This document shows, piece after piece, positions 1 to 9,021 of a stretch of DNA of 64,000 bases (the first letter of the stretch is position 1; each line of letters starts with the position of its first letter). The notes beneath the pieces were generated by a model. The model ran no database searches and had not been told where the DNA came from. It worked only from the letters and a program-made list of their open reading frames with translations. The DNA is taken from positions 102,732 through 166,731 of the forward strand of contig NZ_MAST01000002.1 in assembly GCF_001758225.1 (NCBI RefSeq), given 5' to 3'. Origin of the DNA: Humibacillus sp. DSM 29435 (GTDB taxonomy: Bacteria; Actinomycetota; Actinomycetes; Actinomycetales; Dermatophilaceae). A program made the translations under genes and the position numbers.

Positions 1-2430
1 GATGAGCACGTCGGGGTCGCCGGTCGTGGTCGGGTCGGTCGCGAGCCAGCTCGCCAGCAGCTGGGCCGCCCTCACCCGAACCGCGTTGCAGTTGGCCTGG
101 CCGTCACCGGCGTCGGGCACGGTGCAGGCGCTGCCTTTGCTCTTCAGGTGGTTCGCCACCGCGACGAACGTGCCGCCGGTGGCGTTGTCACGGAAGGCCT
201 GGGCCAGCGAGGGCCGGTTGCGCGGGTCGGCGTCGCCGCCCCCGACGAAGGCCTGCGTGTTGAGCGCGGCGGTCACCCCGACCGGGGTCACGGCTGCCGA
301 GCGGTAGAGCATGCCCACCTTGATCGCGTCGTTGCCGAGGGCGTCGACCTGGCCGGTGCGCGCGTCGGCGTCGATGAACGACCAGGTTCCTGCTCCGTCG
401 ACCGTGTTGAGCCGGTCGACGAGCACCTGTTCGGCGCTGTCAGGCCCGTAGCCGTTGTTCTCCATCTCCATGAAGGCCACGACGTCGGCGTCGGTGCCGC
501 TCACGGCGGCGACCGTCTTGGCCACCTGCCGCTCGAACTCGGTTGCCGTGTTAGCGCCCCGGCAGTCGAGCACAGCACCGCTCACCCCACCACGGCAGTT
601 GTTGCCCGACGTGTCGAGCGTGGTGAAGAAGTTGAGCAGGTTCATGCCCGTCACCCGCAGGTCGCCGCCGACGTTCGGCGGGTCGACCGGCCGCGGGTTC
701 GCGGCCACGAAGTCGACCTGCCCGTCGAGCGCGCCGACCGGACGGATGCGGTAGGCGTTCGGGCTGGCCGCGTTGCCGCCCCACGTGTAGCCCAGCACCC
801 CGACGATGCCGGATGCCGTGTCGCCGCCTCGGAGGGTGTTGCTCGCTGAGAGCGGCTGCCCGCCCCGGGCGAACGGGATGGGGTCGGGGTTCTGCGCCTG
901 GGTCGCGTCGTCGAGGATGATCTTGCGCAGGTCGTTCTCGGCCTGCAGCGCCGCGGCGGGGGCGCCGGGCGCCACCACATTGGTGGGCTGCTCGAGGCGA
1001 CCGCCCTGGCTCAGCGTGACCTGCCCGAACCGGCCGAGCTGGAAGTGCTCGGTGACCGACATCGCCTGCGGCAGCCGCACGAGCATCCCCTCATAGGGCT
1101 CCAGCGCGGTCGACGAGGCCACCGGGAAGCTCACGTCGGTCGGCGCGACAGTACCGGTGCCGCACACCGTCGGCGCACTCGTCAGGCTGATCTGCGACTG
1201 GCCCTGGTTCTCACCGGACGTGCCCGTGACGGTGACGACGTCACCGAGCGTGACGGCATCCGCGTTGCTGCCCTCGAAGACGAAGATGCCGTCGGAGGTC
1301 GCCGGGTCGCCGTCGCCGGCGGCGTCTTGCAGGTAGAACCCGCGCAGGGCGGGCGAGGGGCCCTCGTAGTCGCCCACGACGACGCCCCGCGTGGTGACGG
1401 AACCAGAGACCGCTACCGTGTCGCCGCTGCCCTGGATGGCCGGGATCGGCGTGACTGCCGCAGTGCAGACATCAGCCGCCAGGGTGTTGAAGCGCACCAC
1501 GACGTCGGTCGCCATCGCGTCTGGCGGGTCGTCGGCGTCGACGTCAGTGACCGAGGCGGCAGCGACGGTGAGGGTGCAGGTGTCGTCGGGGGCGAGGTCG
1601 GATGCCGGGTCGAGCGCGAACGTCGTGGGACCGCCGGTGACCGCGACGGGATGCGCCCCGCTCACGGTGCAGGTCAGGCTGAAGGCTCCGGCCGCGGCCA
1701 CGACCGGCTCACTGAAGGTGACCGAGAGGTCGGCGGTCAGCGCGACGCCGTTAGCGCCGTCGGCGGGCACAGACCCCGTCACGGTGGGAGCGGCATCCGG
1801 CGTGGGGACGTTGTCGATGGTGTGCGAGCCGAGCCCGTCGAAGGTGTCGACCGGGTAGCCGAGCCACTGCGCCGACGGGTCGAAGGCGTCACTGCCGTCA
1901 GTGTCTCCGGCCTGCACGGAGGGCTTGCGGCGCAACGTGTTGTCGGCGGTCGACGTGAGGCCGGTGCCCCATTCCGTGCCGGGGTCGACACCGATCTGCC
2001 CGATGACGTCGAGGGGCGCGGTCGCGCCGGTCTTGACGAGGGCGATGGCGTCGTCGCCGTTCCAGAGACTCGCCCCCGTCGTCTGGTCGGCGGCAGCGAG
2101 CACTGCCGGGCCGGCCGCCGTGGCCGCCAGCACGAACACGTCGCCGTTCGCGACCGTGCCGGTGAGGGCGATCGTGCTGGTGGAGGTCGATGCACCGTTG
2201 AAGTAGAGGCGGACCGCGTACCCGGCAGCGGCCAGGTCGACCGGGGCCCCGGTGCCGTTGTAGATCTCGAGGGCCTTGTTGTTGCTCGACCCCTCGACGT
2301 ACTCGCTGAAGAACAGGTCGGTGGGCGCGGCGGAGGCGGCGGGAGCAGCCACGAGGGGCACCACCCCCATTGCCAACACGGCAGCGGTGAAACCCGCGAC
2401 ACGACGGCGAACACGGCGAGCAGCAAGCAT
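1..2430 (-). CDS. Secreted ExeM/NucH-type endonuclease, 3' end outside window (partial)
   Basis: Reads from ATG at 2430 (preceded by GGAGGAAA) leftwards through position 1 without a stop, so at least 810 residues are present and the C-terminus is missing. The N-terminus is a typical signal peptide (MLAARRVRRRVAGFTAAVLA..., AXA-type end near residue 35). A lamin-tail-like domain follows (FFSEYVEGSSNNKALEIYNG, about residues 39-58), then an Ig-like Big_5/SbsA stretch (around residues 212-300), an OB-like region (VTLGDVVTVTGTSGENQGQS) and the endonuclease/exonuclease/phosphatase fold with MEMENNGYG (about 650-660), NHLKSKGS (about 760) and TTGDPDVLI at the edge, just before the expected GDLN catalytic motif. 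Members of this family degrade extracellular DNA. The assignment is strong; activity cannot be judged because the last catalytic residues lie outside. Confidence 0.9.
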   Translation of the reverse strand, partial: MLAARRVRRRVAGFTAAVLAMGVVPLVAAPAASAAPTDLFFSEYVEGSSNNKALEIYNGTGAPVDLAAAGYAVRLYFNGASTSTSTIALTGTVANGDVFVLAATAAGPAVLAAADQTTGASLWNGDDAIALVKTGATAPLDVIGQIGVDPGTEWGTGLTSTADNTLRRKPSVQAGDTDGSDAFDPSAQWLGYPVDTFDGLGSHTIDNVPTPDAAPTVTGSVPADGANGVALTADLSVTFSEPVVAAAGAFSLTCTVSGAHPVAVTGGPTTFALDPASDLAPDDTCTLTVAAASVTDVDADDPPDAMATDVVVRFNTLAADVCTAAVTPIPAIQGSGDTVAVSGSVTTRGVVVGDYEGPSPALRGFYLQDAAGDGDPATSDGIFVFEGSNADAVTLGDVVTVTGTSGENQGQSQISLTSAPTVCGTGTVAPTDVSFPVASSTALEPYEGMLVRLPQAMSVTEHFQLGRFGQVTLSQGGRLEQPTNVVAPGAPAAALQAENDLRKIILDDATQAQNPDPIPFARGGQPLSASNTLRGGDTASGIVGVLGYTWGGNAASPNAYRIRPVGALDGQVDFVAANPRPVDPPNVGGDLRVTGMNLLNFFTTLDTSGNNCRGGVSGAVLDCRGANTATEFERQVAKTVAAVSGTDADVVAFMEMENNGYGPDSAEQVLVDRLNTVDGAGTWSFIDADARTGQVDALGNDAIKVGMLYRSAAVTPVGVTAALNTQAFVGGGDADPRNRPSLAQAFRDNATGGTFVAVANHLKSKGSACTVPDAGDGQANCNAVRVRAAQLLASWLATDPTTTGDPDVLI

Positions 2431-2542
2431 CGGTTTCCTCCCGTTTGGCGCGCTTTCCGCGCAACCTGCCGTCAGGCTAGACCGGACCACCGACGGGCGC
2501 GCGGCGAGAACGTCGACGCCGCCTGAACGTCGGGTGCACGAC

Positions 2543-2602
2543 AGTGGCCACTCGACCTGTACGGAAGTGGCCACTCGACCTGTACGGAAGTGGCCACTCG
2601 AC
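2543..2602. repeat. Direct repeats of the TGGCCACTCGAC family
   Basis: Two copies of GTACGGAAGTGGCCACTCGA(C) start at 2559 and 2582 (23-bp period), preceded by a truncated copy, AGTGGCCACTCGAC, at 2543-2556. They lie between the nuclease start (2430) and the end of the GT87-like gene (2629). The same core recurs at 16966-17041, 20858-20951, 45872-45884 and 61435-61480, where the well-formed copies face each other. Here all copies point the same way, so no long hairpin forms beyond the TGGCCA palindrome itself. Confidence 0.9.
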
Positions 2603-2628
2603 TGGGAGGTGGGTGGGGGCCGGCCGGG

Positions 2629-4035
2629 TCAGCTGAAGCGGACGATGACTCGGTCGGCGGCGCCGGTCATGGGGCCCGCGAGATCGTCGGCATCCTCGAG
2701 CTCGAGCGGGTCGCGCGCTCCCACCTCGTCGCCCGCTCCTGACTTCTCATCCACGTCGGTCACGTCTCTGCTGCTCCACCGGTCGCGGGCCCTCAGCCAC
2801 ACCACGACGACCAGCCAGAGCACCGCCACCACGCGCAGCATGGAGAAGAAGGCGTACCAGGCGGCCGGGAGACCTCGGTCAGGGGTGTTGATGCCGGCGA
2901 TGTTCAGCCACACGGCCACGAAGTTGAGCGCCTCGGCACCGGCCCAGATGAGATGGTCGCGCCACTGCAGCGCACACCAGGCGACGAGCGGCACGAGCCA
3001 CAGCGAGCTCTGAACGGTGAACGCCTTACCGGTGACGAGCACCAGCGCCACCATGACCAGCGACACCTCGGCCACGGTCGGTCGGCGGGCCGACGACAAC
3101 GCCAGCACCGCCCCGACGAGCACGGCGATCAGCCATCCCGCGACGGCGAGCGCGGTGACCGCCCCGGTCGGCAGGGGGTGGCCGGCGAGCTGCGGCAGCA
3201 ACCAGGGCGAGCCGTAGCCCGCTCCGGTCGAGGCCCACGCCTGGTACGACGAGACAGCGGCCTCCGGGTTGAGCACCCACAGGCCGGCCACGACGACCCC
3301 GAAGGTGGCCAGGGCTCGAACGGCGGTGTGCGCGAACGTTCGCAGGTGCCCCGACCGCAGGGCGAGCAGGCCGATCGCGAGCAGGATCAGCACCGGGTAC
3401 GAGCGGGCGCTGATGGCCAGGCCGAACAGCACTCCCGCGAGGGCCGGCCGGCGTCGACCCCAGGCCCACATACCGGCGCTGGCCAGCAGCACCCCGAGCA
3501 GATCGGCCGAGAGAAACCCGGCCAGCGCCACGACCGGAGAGAGCGCGACGTGCGCTGCCGAGAACGGCATCCGGGCGCTCGAGGCCACCAGCCACACCAC
3601 CCCCAGCAGCAGCAGAGTGAGCACCACCGACCAGATGGCGAAGTACCAGGCCACCTGCGTGCTGAGCCCGTTGGCCAGACCATCGCCGGGCACGAGGCTG
3701 GCCACAGCCGTCTGCAACAGCCCGGTGAGCGGTGGCTGCCCCGTGGTGGGCGCACCGTCGCCGCCCTGCAGGAACGCGGACAACCCGCGCTTGACCGTGG
3801 AGTCACGGAAGGTGTTGGGCAGATCGGAGTAGCAGGCGCTCCAGAACTGCCCGTCGCCCGCGAAGCCGGTACGCAGGCAGGGCACCCGCAGCAGGATGCC
3901 GAGCCCGACCGGCACTGCTGTCAGCAGCGACAGCACGGCGGCCACCTTCACCCACGGCAGCTCACGCGTGCTCGCGTAGCGACCCCGGGGGCCTCCGATG
4001 ACCTCGGAGGCCGCCTGCACGACGGGGTCGACCAT
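2629..4035 (-). CDS. GT87-like polytopic membrane glycosyltransferase
   Basis: 468 residues with roughly ten or more hydrophobic segments from residue 29 to about 415 and a charged cytoplasmic tail (SSRDVTDVDEKSGAGDE...). The layout and the motif LFGLAISARSYPVLILLA (about residue 197) resemble the DUF2029/GT87 family of polyprenyl-phosphate-dependent mannosyltransferase-like proteins. The ATG overlaps the stop of the upstream penicillin-binding protein gene (TGATG), so the two are translationally coupled. The same pairing (ponA1 followed by a DUF2029 membrane protein) is known in mycobacteria. This suggests a cell-envelope role, but substrate and product are unknown. Confidence 0.75.
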   Translation of the reverse strand: MVDPVVQAASEVIGGPRGRYASTRELPWVKVAAVLSLLTAVPVGLGILLRVPCLRTGFAGDGQFWSACYSDLPNTFRDSTVKRGLSAFLQGGDGAPTTGQPPLTGLLQTAVASLVPGDGLANGLSTQVAWYFAIWSVVLTLLLLGVVWLVASSARMPFSAAHVALSPVVALAGFLSADLLGVLLASAGMWAWGRRRPALAGVLFGLAISARSYPVLILLAIGLLALRSGHLRTFAHTAVRALATFGVVVAGLWVLNPEAAVSSYQAWASTGAGYGSPWLLPQLAGHPLPTGAVTALAVAGWLIAVLVGAVLALSSARRPTVAEVSLVMVALVLVTGKAFTVQSSLWLVPLVAWCALQWRDHLIWAGAEALNFVAVWLNIAGINTPDRGLPAAWYAFFSMLRVVAVLWLVVVVWLRARDRWSSRDVTDVDEKSGAGDEVGARDPLELEDADDLAGPMTGAADRVIVRFS

Positions 4036-6269
4036 CAGCCGCCGCCTGCCGTGGCCGTCACCTGCGGCTGGCCCTGGTTGGTCGCCGACGGCTGCGGCGC
4101 CCCACCACCGGTCTGGATCGGCGGACGTCGCGTCTTGGTGGGCCGGCCGGTGGCCGTCGGGCGTGTCGTCGTCGGCTCAGGCGGCCTCGTGGTCGTCGGG
4201 GCCTGAGTCGTCGACGGCGGCGCCGTGGTGGTCGGGGTCGGCGGCTCCGTGGTGGTCGGCGGCGTGCTGGTCGGGGCCTGCGACGACGTCTGCGGAGGCG
4301 GGACGTAGGTGGCGGTGGGCGCCACCTTTTCGTCGCCCACGCCGACGGCGTCGGGGAACTGCTCGACCGGCAGGTTCTTCAGGGCGACCTCCATGAAGTC
4401 GTAGAAGACGTCGGCCGGGATGGTACCCCCCGTGAGGTTCGTGTCCTCCGAGTCGGTGAGCGTCAGCGCGTTGCCGTTGGCGTCGGGCTTGTACATCCCG
4501 ATCGACACGGTCAGCTGCGGTACGAACCCGGTGAACCAGATCGACTTCGAGGCCGACGACGTGCCGGTCTTGCCGGCGATCGGACGACCCAGCGCCTGCA
4601 GCTTGGTGGCCGACCCGCCGGGTTTGACGGTGTAGGTCATGGCGTTGGTCACGTCAGCTGTCACGTTCTTGTCGAAGGCCCGCACCGCCTGGGGCTTCGA
4701 CGCGTAGCCGAAACCGGCGTCGGTGGTCGAGGTGACCTTCTTGACCAGGTACGGGGTGACCTTGATGCCCTGGCCGGCGATCGTCGAGTAGGCCGTCGCC
4801 ATGTCGATGACGTGCGGTGAGGCGCTGCCCAGCACGTTGGTGAGCGAGTCGTCGAGCCCGGGCGTCTTGGCCGGGATGCCGGCGTCGATGGCGGCCTGGC
4901 GGGTCTTGGCCGGGCCGACCTCCTTGTTGAGGTTGACGAAGGCAGTGTTGATCGAGCGGCCGATCATCCGCGTCATGTCGACGTAGCCGTACGAGCGACC
5001 GCCGTAGTTGACGATGCGGGTGCCGTCGATCGTCTGCGGCTGGTTGCCGTCGAAGCGGGTCTTGATCGAGATGCCGTCGCGCACCGCGGCAAGCACCGCG
5101 AACGGCTTGAAGTTGGAGGCCCCCTGCAGGATCGCCTGGGTCGAGGTGTTGAGCTGGTTCTTCGCGTAGTCGGCGCCGCCGTACATCGCCACGACCGCGC
5201 CGTCGCCCGGCTTCATCGCCACGAGCCCGCCGGTGACCTGGTCGGGCAGGTTGCCCTTCATCGCGGCCACTGCGGCATCCTGGGACGTCTTGTCGATGGT
5301 GGTGACGATGCGCAGGCCCCCCTGGTCGATCTCGGCATCGGTGAGGCCCGTCTTGGTCAGCTCCTTCTTGACCATGGCGGTGATGTAGCCCTTCGGCCCG
5401 GCCGAGAACCGGTTGGCACGAACGGGCGCGATCGTGGGCAGCGCCGTGTAGGTGGCCCGCTCGGCGGCCGTCAGCCAGCCTTCGTCGACCATGCCGTCGA
5501 GCACGTAGGCGAACCGGTTCTCGAGCCGCTGCTTGGCGTCAGCCCCGTTCGCCGGGTCGTAGAGGCTGGGCGCGTTGATGATCGAGGCCAGCACGGCGCC
5601 CTCGGGCACGGTGAGCGCCGAGACGTCCTTGTTGAAGAAGGTCTTGGCCGCGCTCTGGATGCCGTAGGCACCGCGACCGTAGTAGATCGTGTTGAGGTAG
5701 TCCTCGAGAATCTGGTCCTTGCTGCGCTGGCTGTCGATCTTGACCGAGATCAGGATCTCGCGGGCCTTGCGCGAGAGGGTGCGGTCCTGGCTCAGGAAGT
5801 AGTTCTTGACGTACTGCTGGGTGATCGTCGACCCACCCACCTGGGGCTCGCCCGTGACGCTCGTCTTGACCGCCCGCAGGATGCCGCTCAGCGAGATGCC
5901 GTTGTTCTCGTAGAAGCCGCGGTCCTCGGCCGCGAGGTGAGCCTGCTGCACCGACTTCGGCACCTTCGAAAGCGGCACCGACTCGCGGTTCGCGTTCGCC
6001 GCGACGATGCGGTCGAGCTCGGTCTTTCCGTCGGCGTAGTAGACGATCGAGACCTGGGCGTTGGCCAGCTGGTTCGCGGCGGGGATCTCGGTGCGCTGGT
6101 AGGCCACGAAGACCCCCACCGCGGCCACCACGAACAGCACCGCTGCAGTGATCGAACCCCACTTGAGCACGCCCACCACCCAGCGCTTGGCGCCGGTGCG
6201 CTTCGGCTTGACCTTCCTGGCCTTGCCGGCGTTCGAGGCAGCACGACTCTCGGGCTTGCTCTGGCTCAC
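4035..6269 (-). CDS. ponA: Bifunctional class A penicillin-binding protein (PonA-like)
   Basis: Cell-wall synthase with glycosyltransferase and transpeptidase domains. I start it at GTG 6269 (MSQSKPESRAASNAGK; GGTGGAG five bases upstream), giving 744 residues; longer upstream in-frame codons lack a ribosome site. A short basic cytoplasmic tail and one membrane helix (about residues 32-53) precede the GT51 domain with EDRGFYENNG, GGSTITQQ and RKAREILISVK. The transpeptidase domain has SxxK (SNFK in QGASNFKPF), SxN (RSINTAF) and KTGT (AGKTGTSSASKS), so all catalytic motifs are intact. The last ~90 residues are a Pro/Thr-rich low-complexity tail (PPTTTEPPTPTTTAPP), presumably threading the wall. 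Coupled to the downstream GT87-like gene. Confidence 0.93.
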   Translation of the reverse strand: MSQSKPESRAASNAGKARKVKPKRTGAKRWVVGVLKWGSITAAVLFVVAAVGVFVAYQRTEIPAANQLANAQVSIVYYADGKTELDRIVAANANRESVPLSKVPKSVQQAHLAAEDRGFYENNGISLSGILRAVKTSVTGEPQVGGSTITQQYVKNYFLSQDRTLSRKAREILISVKIDSQRSKDQILEDYLNTIYYGRGAYGIQSAAKTFFNKDVSALTVPEGAVLASIINAPSLYDPANGADAKQRLENRFAYVLDGMVDEGWLTAAERATYTALPTIAPVRANRFSAGPKGYITAMVKKELTKTGLTDAEIDQGGLRIVTTIDKTSQDAAVAAMKGNLPDQVTGGLVAMKPGDGAVVAMYGGADYAKNQLNTSTQAILQGASNFKPFAVLAAVRDGISIKTRFDGNQPQTIDGTRIVNYGGRSYGYVDMTRMIGRSINTAFVNLNKEVGPAKTRQAAIDAGIPAKTPGLDDSLTNVLGSASPHVIDMATAYSTIAGQGIKVTPYLVKKVTSTTDAGFGYASKPQAVRAFDKNVTADVTNAMTYTVKPGGSATKLQALGRPIAGKTGTSSASKSIWFTGFVPQLTVSIGMYKPDANGNALTLTDSEDTNLTGGTIPADVFYDFMEVALKNLPVEQFPDAVGVGDEKVAPTATYVPPPQTSSQAPTSTPPTTTEPPTPTTTAPPSTTQAPTTTRPPEPTTTRPTATGRPTKTRRPPIQTGGGAPQPSATNQGQPQVTATAGGG

Positions 6270-6651
6270 TACTGCTCCACCCTGCTCACTTCTCCACCAT
6301 GTGCGTCTGCTACTTCCGTATGCCGGTTCGAGGGGCCCATCGGGCCAGGTCAGGATGCCGCTCACGGCGGGTTCACGCTGCCGCGTGGGGTGCGGCCCGA
6401 GCTGCGGTGGGCCTGCAACAGGTGCGCCCAAGTATGGACCGCTGTGCCTGTGCACACCGAAACGAACGGCGCGGCAGAGGCGTTCCGATGACCGCGATGT
6501 ATCGGTGCGATATATCTAGAGGTAGAGTAATCGCATCAGGCCGAACCGAACGAATCGGTTCGGCCCGCCCGTCAGCCGCTCGTTGTTCACTGTTCAGTTC
6601 AGTTGTTCAGCAGGGCCGCAGCCCGACCCGCCCCACCGGAAGGATGGCTCC
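6270..6651. other. Divergent intergenic region ponA / padR
   Basis: 382 bases with no convincing gene. It separates the divergent starts of the penicillin-binding protein (6269, minus) and the PadR regulator (6652, plus). The right half is locally AT-rich around 6495-6530 and carries the palindrome described separately plus a TAGAGT-like -10 candidate at 6523-6528. The left half looks like plain leader sequence; open frames through it have no coding-like composition. Confidence 0.6.
6495..6517. promoter_or_regulatory. Putative PadR operator (inverted repeat)
   Basis: ATGTATCG (6497-6504), spacer GTG, CGATATAT (6508-6515): 7 of 8 positions are complementary, and the match extends imperfectly outwards (CG/CT). 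It lies about 135 bases upstream of padR and close to a TAGAGT -10 candidate. PadR proteins bind AT-rich dyads of this kind and often repress themselves; autoregulation here is inference. Confidence 0.5.
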
Positions 6652-7404
6652 ATGCCGCACCGTGCTCTGAGTGCACGCAGCGCCGGCCGTCCACCCACTC
6701 GGCGGGCCGCCCTGCTCGAGTTCGCCGTGCTCGGCCTGCTGCACGACACCCCGCTGCACGGGTACGAGCTGCGCAAGCGTCTCGGGTCGGCGCTGGGCAT
6801 CTTCCGGGCCCTGTCGTACGGCTCGCTCTACCCGTGCCTGCGTGCGCTGCTCGACGCCGGGCTCATCCACGAGAGCACCGACGGCGCTCCCCAGGCCACA
6901 AGCGCGCCGGTCAGCCGGCGGCCCCGCATCACCTACGAGCTGACCGCGGAGGGCAAGGAGCGCTTCCAGTCGCTGGTCGCCGCGGCCGGCCCCGACGCGT
7001 GGGACGACGACGACTTCGACGTGCGCTTCGCCTTCTTCTCGCGCACGGAGGCCCAGGTGCGTCTGCGCATCCTCGAGGGTCGCCGCTCGCGTCTCGAGGA
7101 GCGTCTGGCCAACGTGCGAGAGGCCTCGGCCCGCAACCGGGAGCGGATGGACGGCTACACCCTCGCCCTGCAGGCGCACGGTGAAGAGGGCGCCGAGCGG
7201 GAGGTGCGCTGGCTCGAGGAGCTGATCACCCTCGAACGGCGCGCGGCTCAAGACCCTGGCCCGCCGCCGCCAGGCCCGGGCGACCGCCCCAGCCCAGCGG
7301 CATCCGAGCACCTCGATGCCGTCGGCCCAGAGACCAGCACGACCAGCACCACCCAGCCCAGCACCACCCAGCCCGCCATCACCCCAGACAACCAGGAGAA
7401 CTAA
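6652..7404 (+). CDS. PadR-family transcriptional regulator
   Basis: 250 residues from ATG 6652 (GGAAGGA upstream); the in-frame extension upstream to 6583 is low-quality and lacks a ribosome site. The N-terminal winged helix is typical Pad[25 protein letters not shown], then [18 protein letters not shown] and a C-terminal helical region with [20 protein letters not shown], likely the dimerisation arm. The last ~40 residues are Pro/Thr/Ser-rich and not part of the family core. The stop overlaps the ATG of ino1 (TAATG), so the two are one transcription unit, as with the PadR gene beside ino1 in mycobacteria. Control of inositol synthesis and itself is a reasonable inference. Confidence 0.88.
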   Translation: MPHRALSARSAGRPPTRRAALLEFAVLGLLHDTPLHGYELRKRLGSALGIFRALSYGSLYPCLRALLDAGLIHESTDGAPQATSAPVSRRPRITYELTAEGKERFQSLVAAAGPDAWDDDDFDVRFAFFSRTEAQVRLRILEGRRSRLEERLANVREASARNRERMDGYTLALQAHGEEGAEREVRWLEELITLERRAAQDPGPPPPGPGDRPSPAASEHLDAVGPETSTTSTTQPSTTQPAITPDNQEN

Positions 7405-8495
7405 TGGGATCCATTCGCGTCGCCATCGTCGGCGTCGGCAACTGCGCCAGCTCGCTCGTGCAGGGGGTCGAGTTCTACAAGGACGCCGACGCCACCGCCA
7501 CCGTGCCCGGCCTGATGCACGTCAAGTTCGGGGAGTACCACGTCAACGACGTGGAGTTCGTCGCCGCGTTCGACGTCGACGACAAGAAGGTCGGCAAGGA
7601 CCTCGCCGAGGCCATCAACGCCTCCGAGAACAACACCATCAAGATCGCCGACGTGCCCACCTCGGGCGTCGAGGTGCAGCGTGGCCACACCCTCGACGGC
7701 CTCGGCAAGTACTACCGCCTCACCATCGAGGAGTCCGGCGCCGAGCCCGTCGACATCGTCAAGGTGCTCAAGGAGCGCCAGGTCGACGTGCTCGTCTCCT
7801 ACCTCCCGGTGGGCTCCGAGGCGGCCGACAAGTTCTACGCCCAGTGCGCCATCGACGCAAAGGTCGCCTTCGTCAACGCCCTGCCGGTGTTCATCGCCAG
7901 TGACCCCGAGTGGGCCGCGAAGTTCGCCGAGGCCGGCGTGCCCGTGATCGGTGACGACATCAAGAGCCAGGTCGGGGCCACCATCACCCACCGCGTCATG
8001 GCCAAGCTCTTCGAAGACCGCGGGGTCGTGCTCGACCGCACGTTCCAGCTCAACGTCGGCGGCAACATGGACTTCAAGAACATGCTCGAGCGCGACCGCC
8101 TCGAGAGCAAGAAGGTCAGCAAGACCCAGGCCGTCACCTCGAACCTCACCGGCCCCCTCGGCGGCAAGATCGCCGACAAGAACGTGCACATCGGCCCGTC
8201 CGACTACGTGCAGTGGCTCGACGACCGCAAGTGGGCCTACGTGCGGCTCGAGGGACGCGCCTTCGGTGACGTTCCGCTGAACCTCGAGTACAAGCTCGAG
8301 GTGTGGGACTCGCCCAACTCGGCCGGCATCATCATCGACGCCATCCGCGCCGCGAAGATCGCCAAGGACCGCGGCATCGGCGGCGCCCTGCTGTCGGCCT
8401 CGTCATACCTGATGAAGAGCCCGCCCGAGCAGCGTGAAGACACCGAGGGCCGCATCAAGCTCGAGGCCTTCATCGCCGGCACCGAGGCTCGCTGA
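7404..8495 (+). CDS. ino1: Inositol-3-phosphate synthase
   Basis: Converts glucose 6-phosphate to 1D-myo-inositol 3-phosphate, the first step towards phosphatidylinositol, mycothiol and related actinobacterial metabolites. 363 residues, the short actinobacterial form. The N-terminal Rossmann motif [16 protein letters not shown] binds NAD; the conserved catalytic stretch includes [15 protein letters not shown] and [12 protein letters not shown]. Start ATG at 7404 overlaps the padR stop; AGGAG lies six bases upstream. Pgi, which uses the same substrate, is encoded nearby at 9022-10695 on the other strand. Confidence 0.95.
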   Translation: MGSIRVAIVGVGNCASSLVQGVEFYKDADATATVPGLMHVKFGEYHVNDVEFVAAFDVDDKKVGKDLAEAINASENNTIKIADVPTSGVEVQRGHTLDGLGKYYRLTIEESGAEPVDIVKVLKERQVDVLVSYLPVGSEAADKFYAQCAIDAKVAFVNALPVFIASDPEWAAKFAEAGVPVIGDDIKSQVGATITHRVMAKLFEDRGVVLDRTFQLNVGGNMDFKNMLERDRLESKKVSKTQAVTSNLTGPLGGKIADKNVHIGPSDYVQWLDDRKWAYVRLEGRAFGDVPLNLEYKLEVWDSPNSAGIIIDAIRAAKIAKDRGIGGALLSASSYLMKSPPEQREDTEGRIKLEAFIAGTEAR

Positions 8496-8510
8496 GACCT
8501 CCATCCTCTG

Positions 8511-8556
8511 GTTCGAGGTGTTCCGCGATCATCGGTGACCGCGGAATACCTCGAAC
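8511..8556. terminator. Hairpin after ino1
   Basis: GTTCGAGGTGTTCCGCG (8511-8527) pairs with 8540-8556 at 16 of 17 positions (the odd one is a G-T pair), loop 12 bases. It begins 16 bases after the ino1 stop. No T-run follows, so it may be a Rho-independent-like terminator of the actinobacterial type or a transcript-stabilising repeat. Confidence 0.6.
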
Positions 8557-8620
8557 GGCCGACCGGGTACGACCCTGGCGTCACTCAGCCTGCACCCCTA
8601 CCATCTCGGAGGCTCAACCC

Positions 8621-8944
8621 ATGAAGAAGCTGCTCATCCTGACGGTCTGCGCGGTCGGCTTCGTTCTCGGCTCACGGGCCGGACGCGAGCCGTACGAACA
8701 GGTCATGCAGGTGCTCGGGAAGGTCAAGAACGATCCTCGCGTGCGGGAGAAGGCGCAGCAGGGAGCCGAGTTCGCGAAGGCGCAGGCACCCGTGGTCGCC
8801 GAAAAGCTCTCGGATGCCGCTCGGGCCGCGACCGACAAGGTGACCTCGTCTGAGTGGTCCGACTCCGCCGACGACGACAACGACCGGATCGCCGAGCGCG
8901 TGCAGCACCAGAAGGACACCGGGCCCCAGGGCTCACTCCCGTAG
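8621..8944 (+). CDS. Small YtxH-like membrane-anchored protein
   Basis: 107 residues. One N-terminal hydrophobic segment (LLILTVCAVGFVLGSRAG) followed by a charged amphipathic region (REPYEQVMQVLGKVKNDPRVREKAQQ), which is the arrangement of YtxH-like proteins of actinobacteria. The segment could be a membrane anchor with the helical tail outside or inside. An ATG with GGAGGC upstream at 8607-8612 supports the start. It stands alone between the hairpin after ino1 and a strong terminator at 8959. Function unknown. Confidence 0.75.
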   Translation: MKKLLILTVCAVGFVLGSRAGREPYEQVMQVLGKVKNDPRVREKAQQGAEFAKAQAPVVAEKLSDAARAATDKVTSSEWSDSADDDNDRIAERVQHQKDTGPQGSLP

Positions 8945-8958
8945 GCCAGAGGGAGCAA

Positions 8959-8995
8959 AGCACGCCGCTGGGGTGGTTCACCCCAGCGGCGTGCT
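8959..8995. terminator. Strong bidirectional terminator hairpin
   Basis: AGCACGCCGCTGGGGTG (8959-8975) and its perfect complement (8979-8995), 17 base pairs with a three-base loop. It separates the convergent small YtxH-like gene (ends 8944) and pgi (ends 9022), so it probably terminates both. Confidence 0.85.
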
Positions 8996-9021
8996 GCGTT
9001 CTCCCGCTGGCCTGCCCGGAC

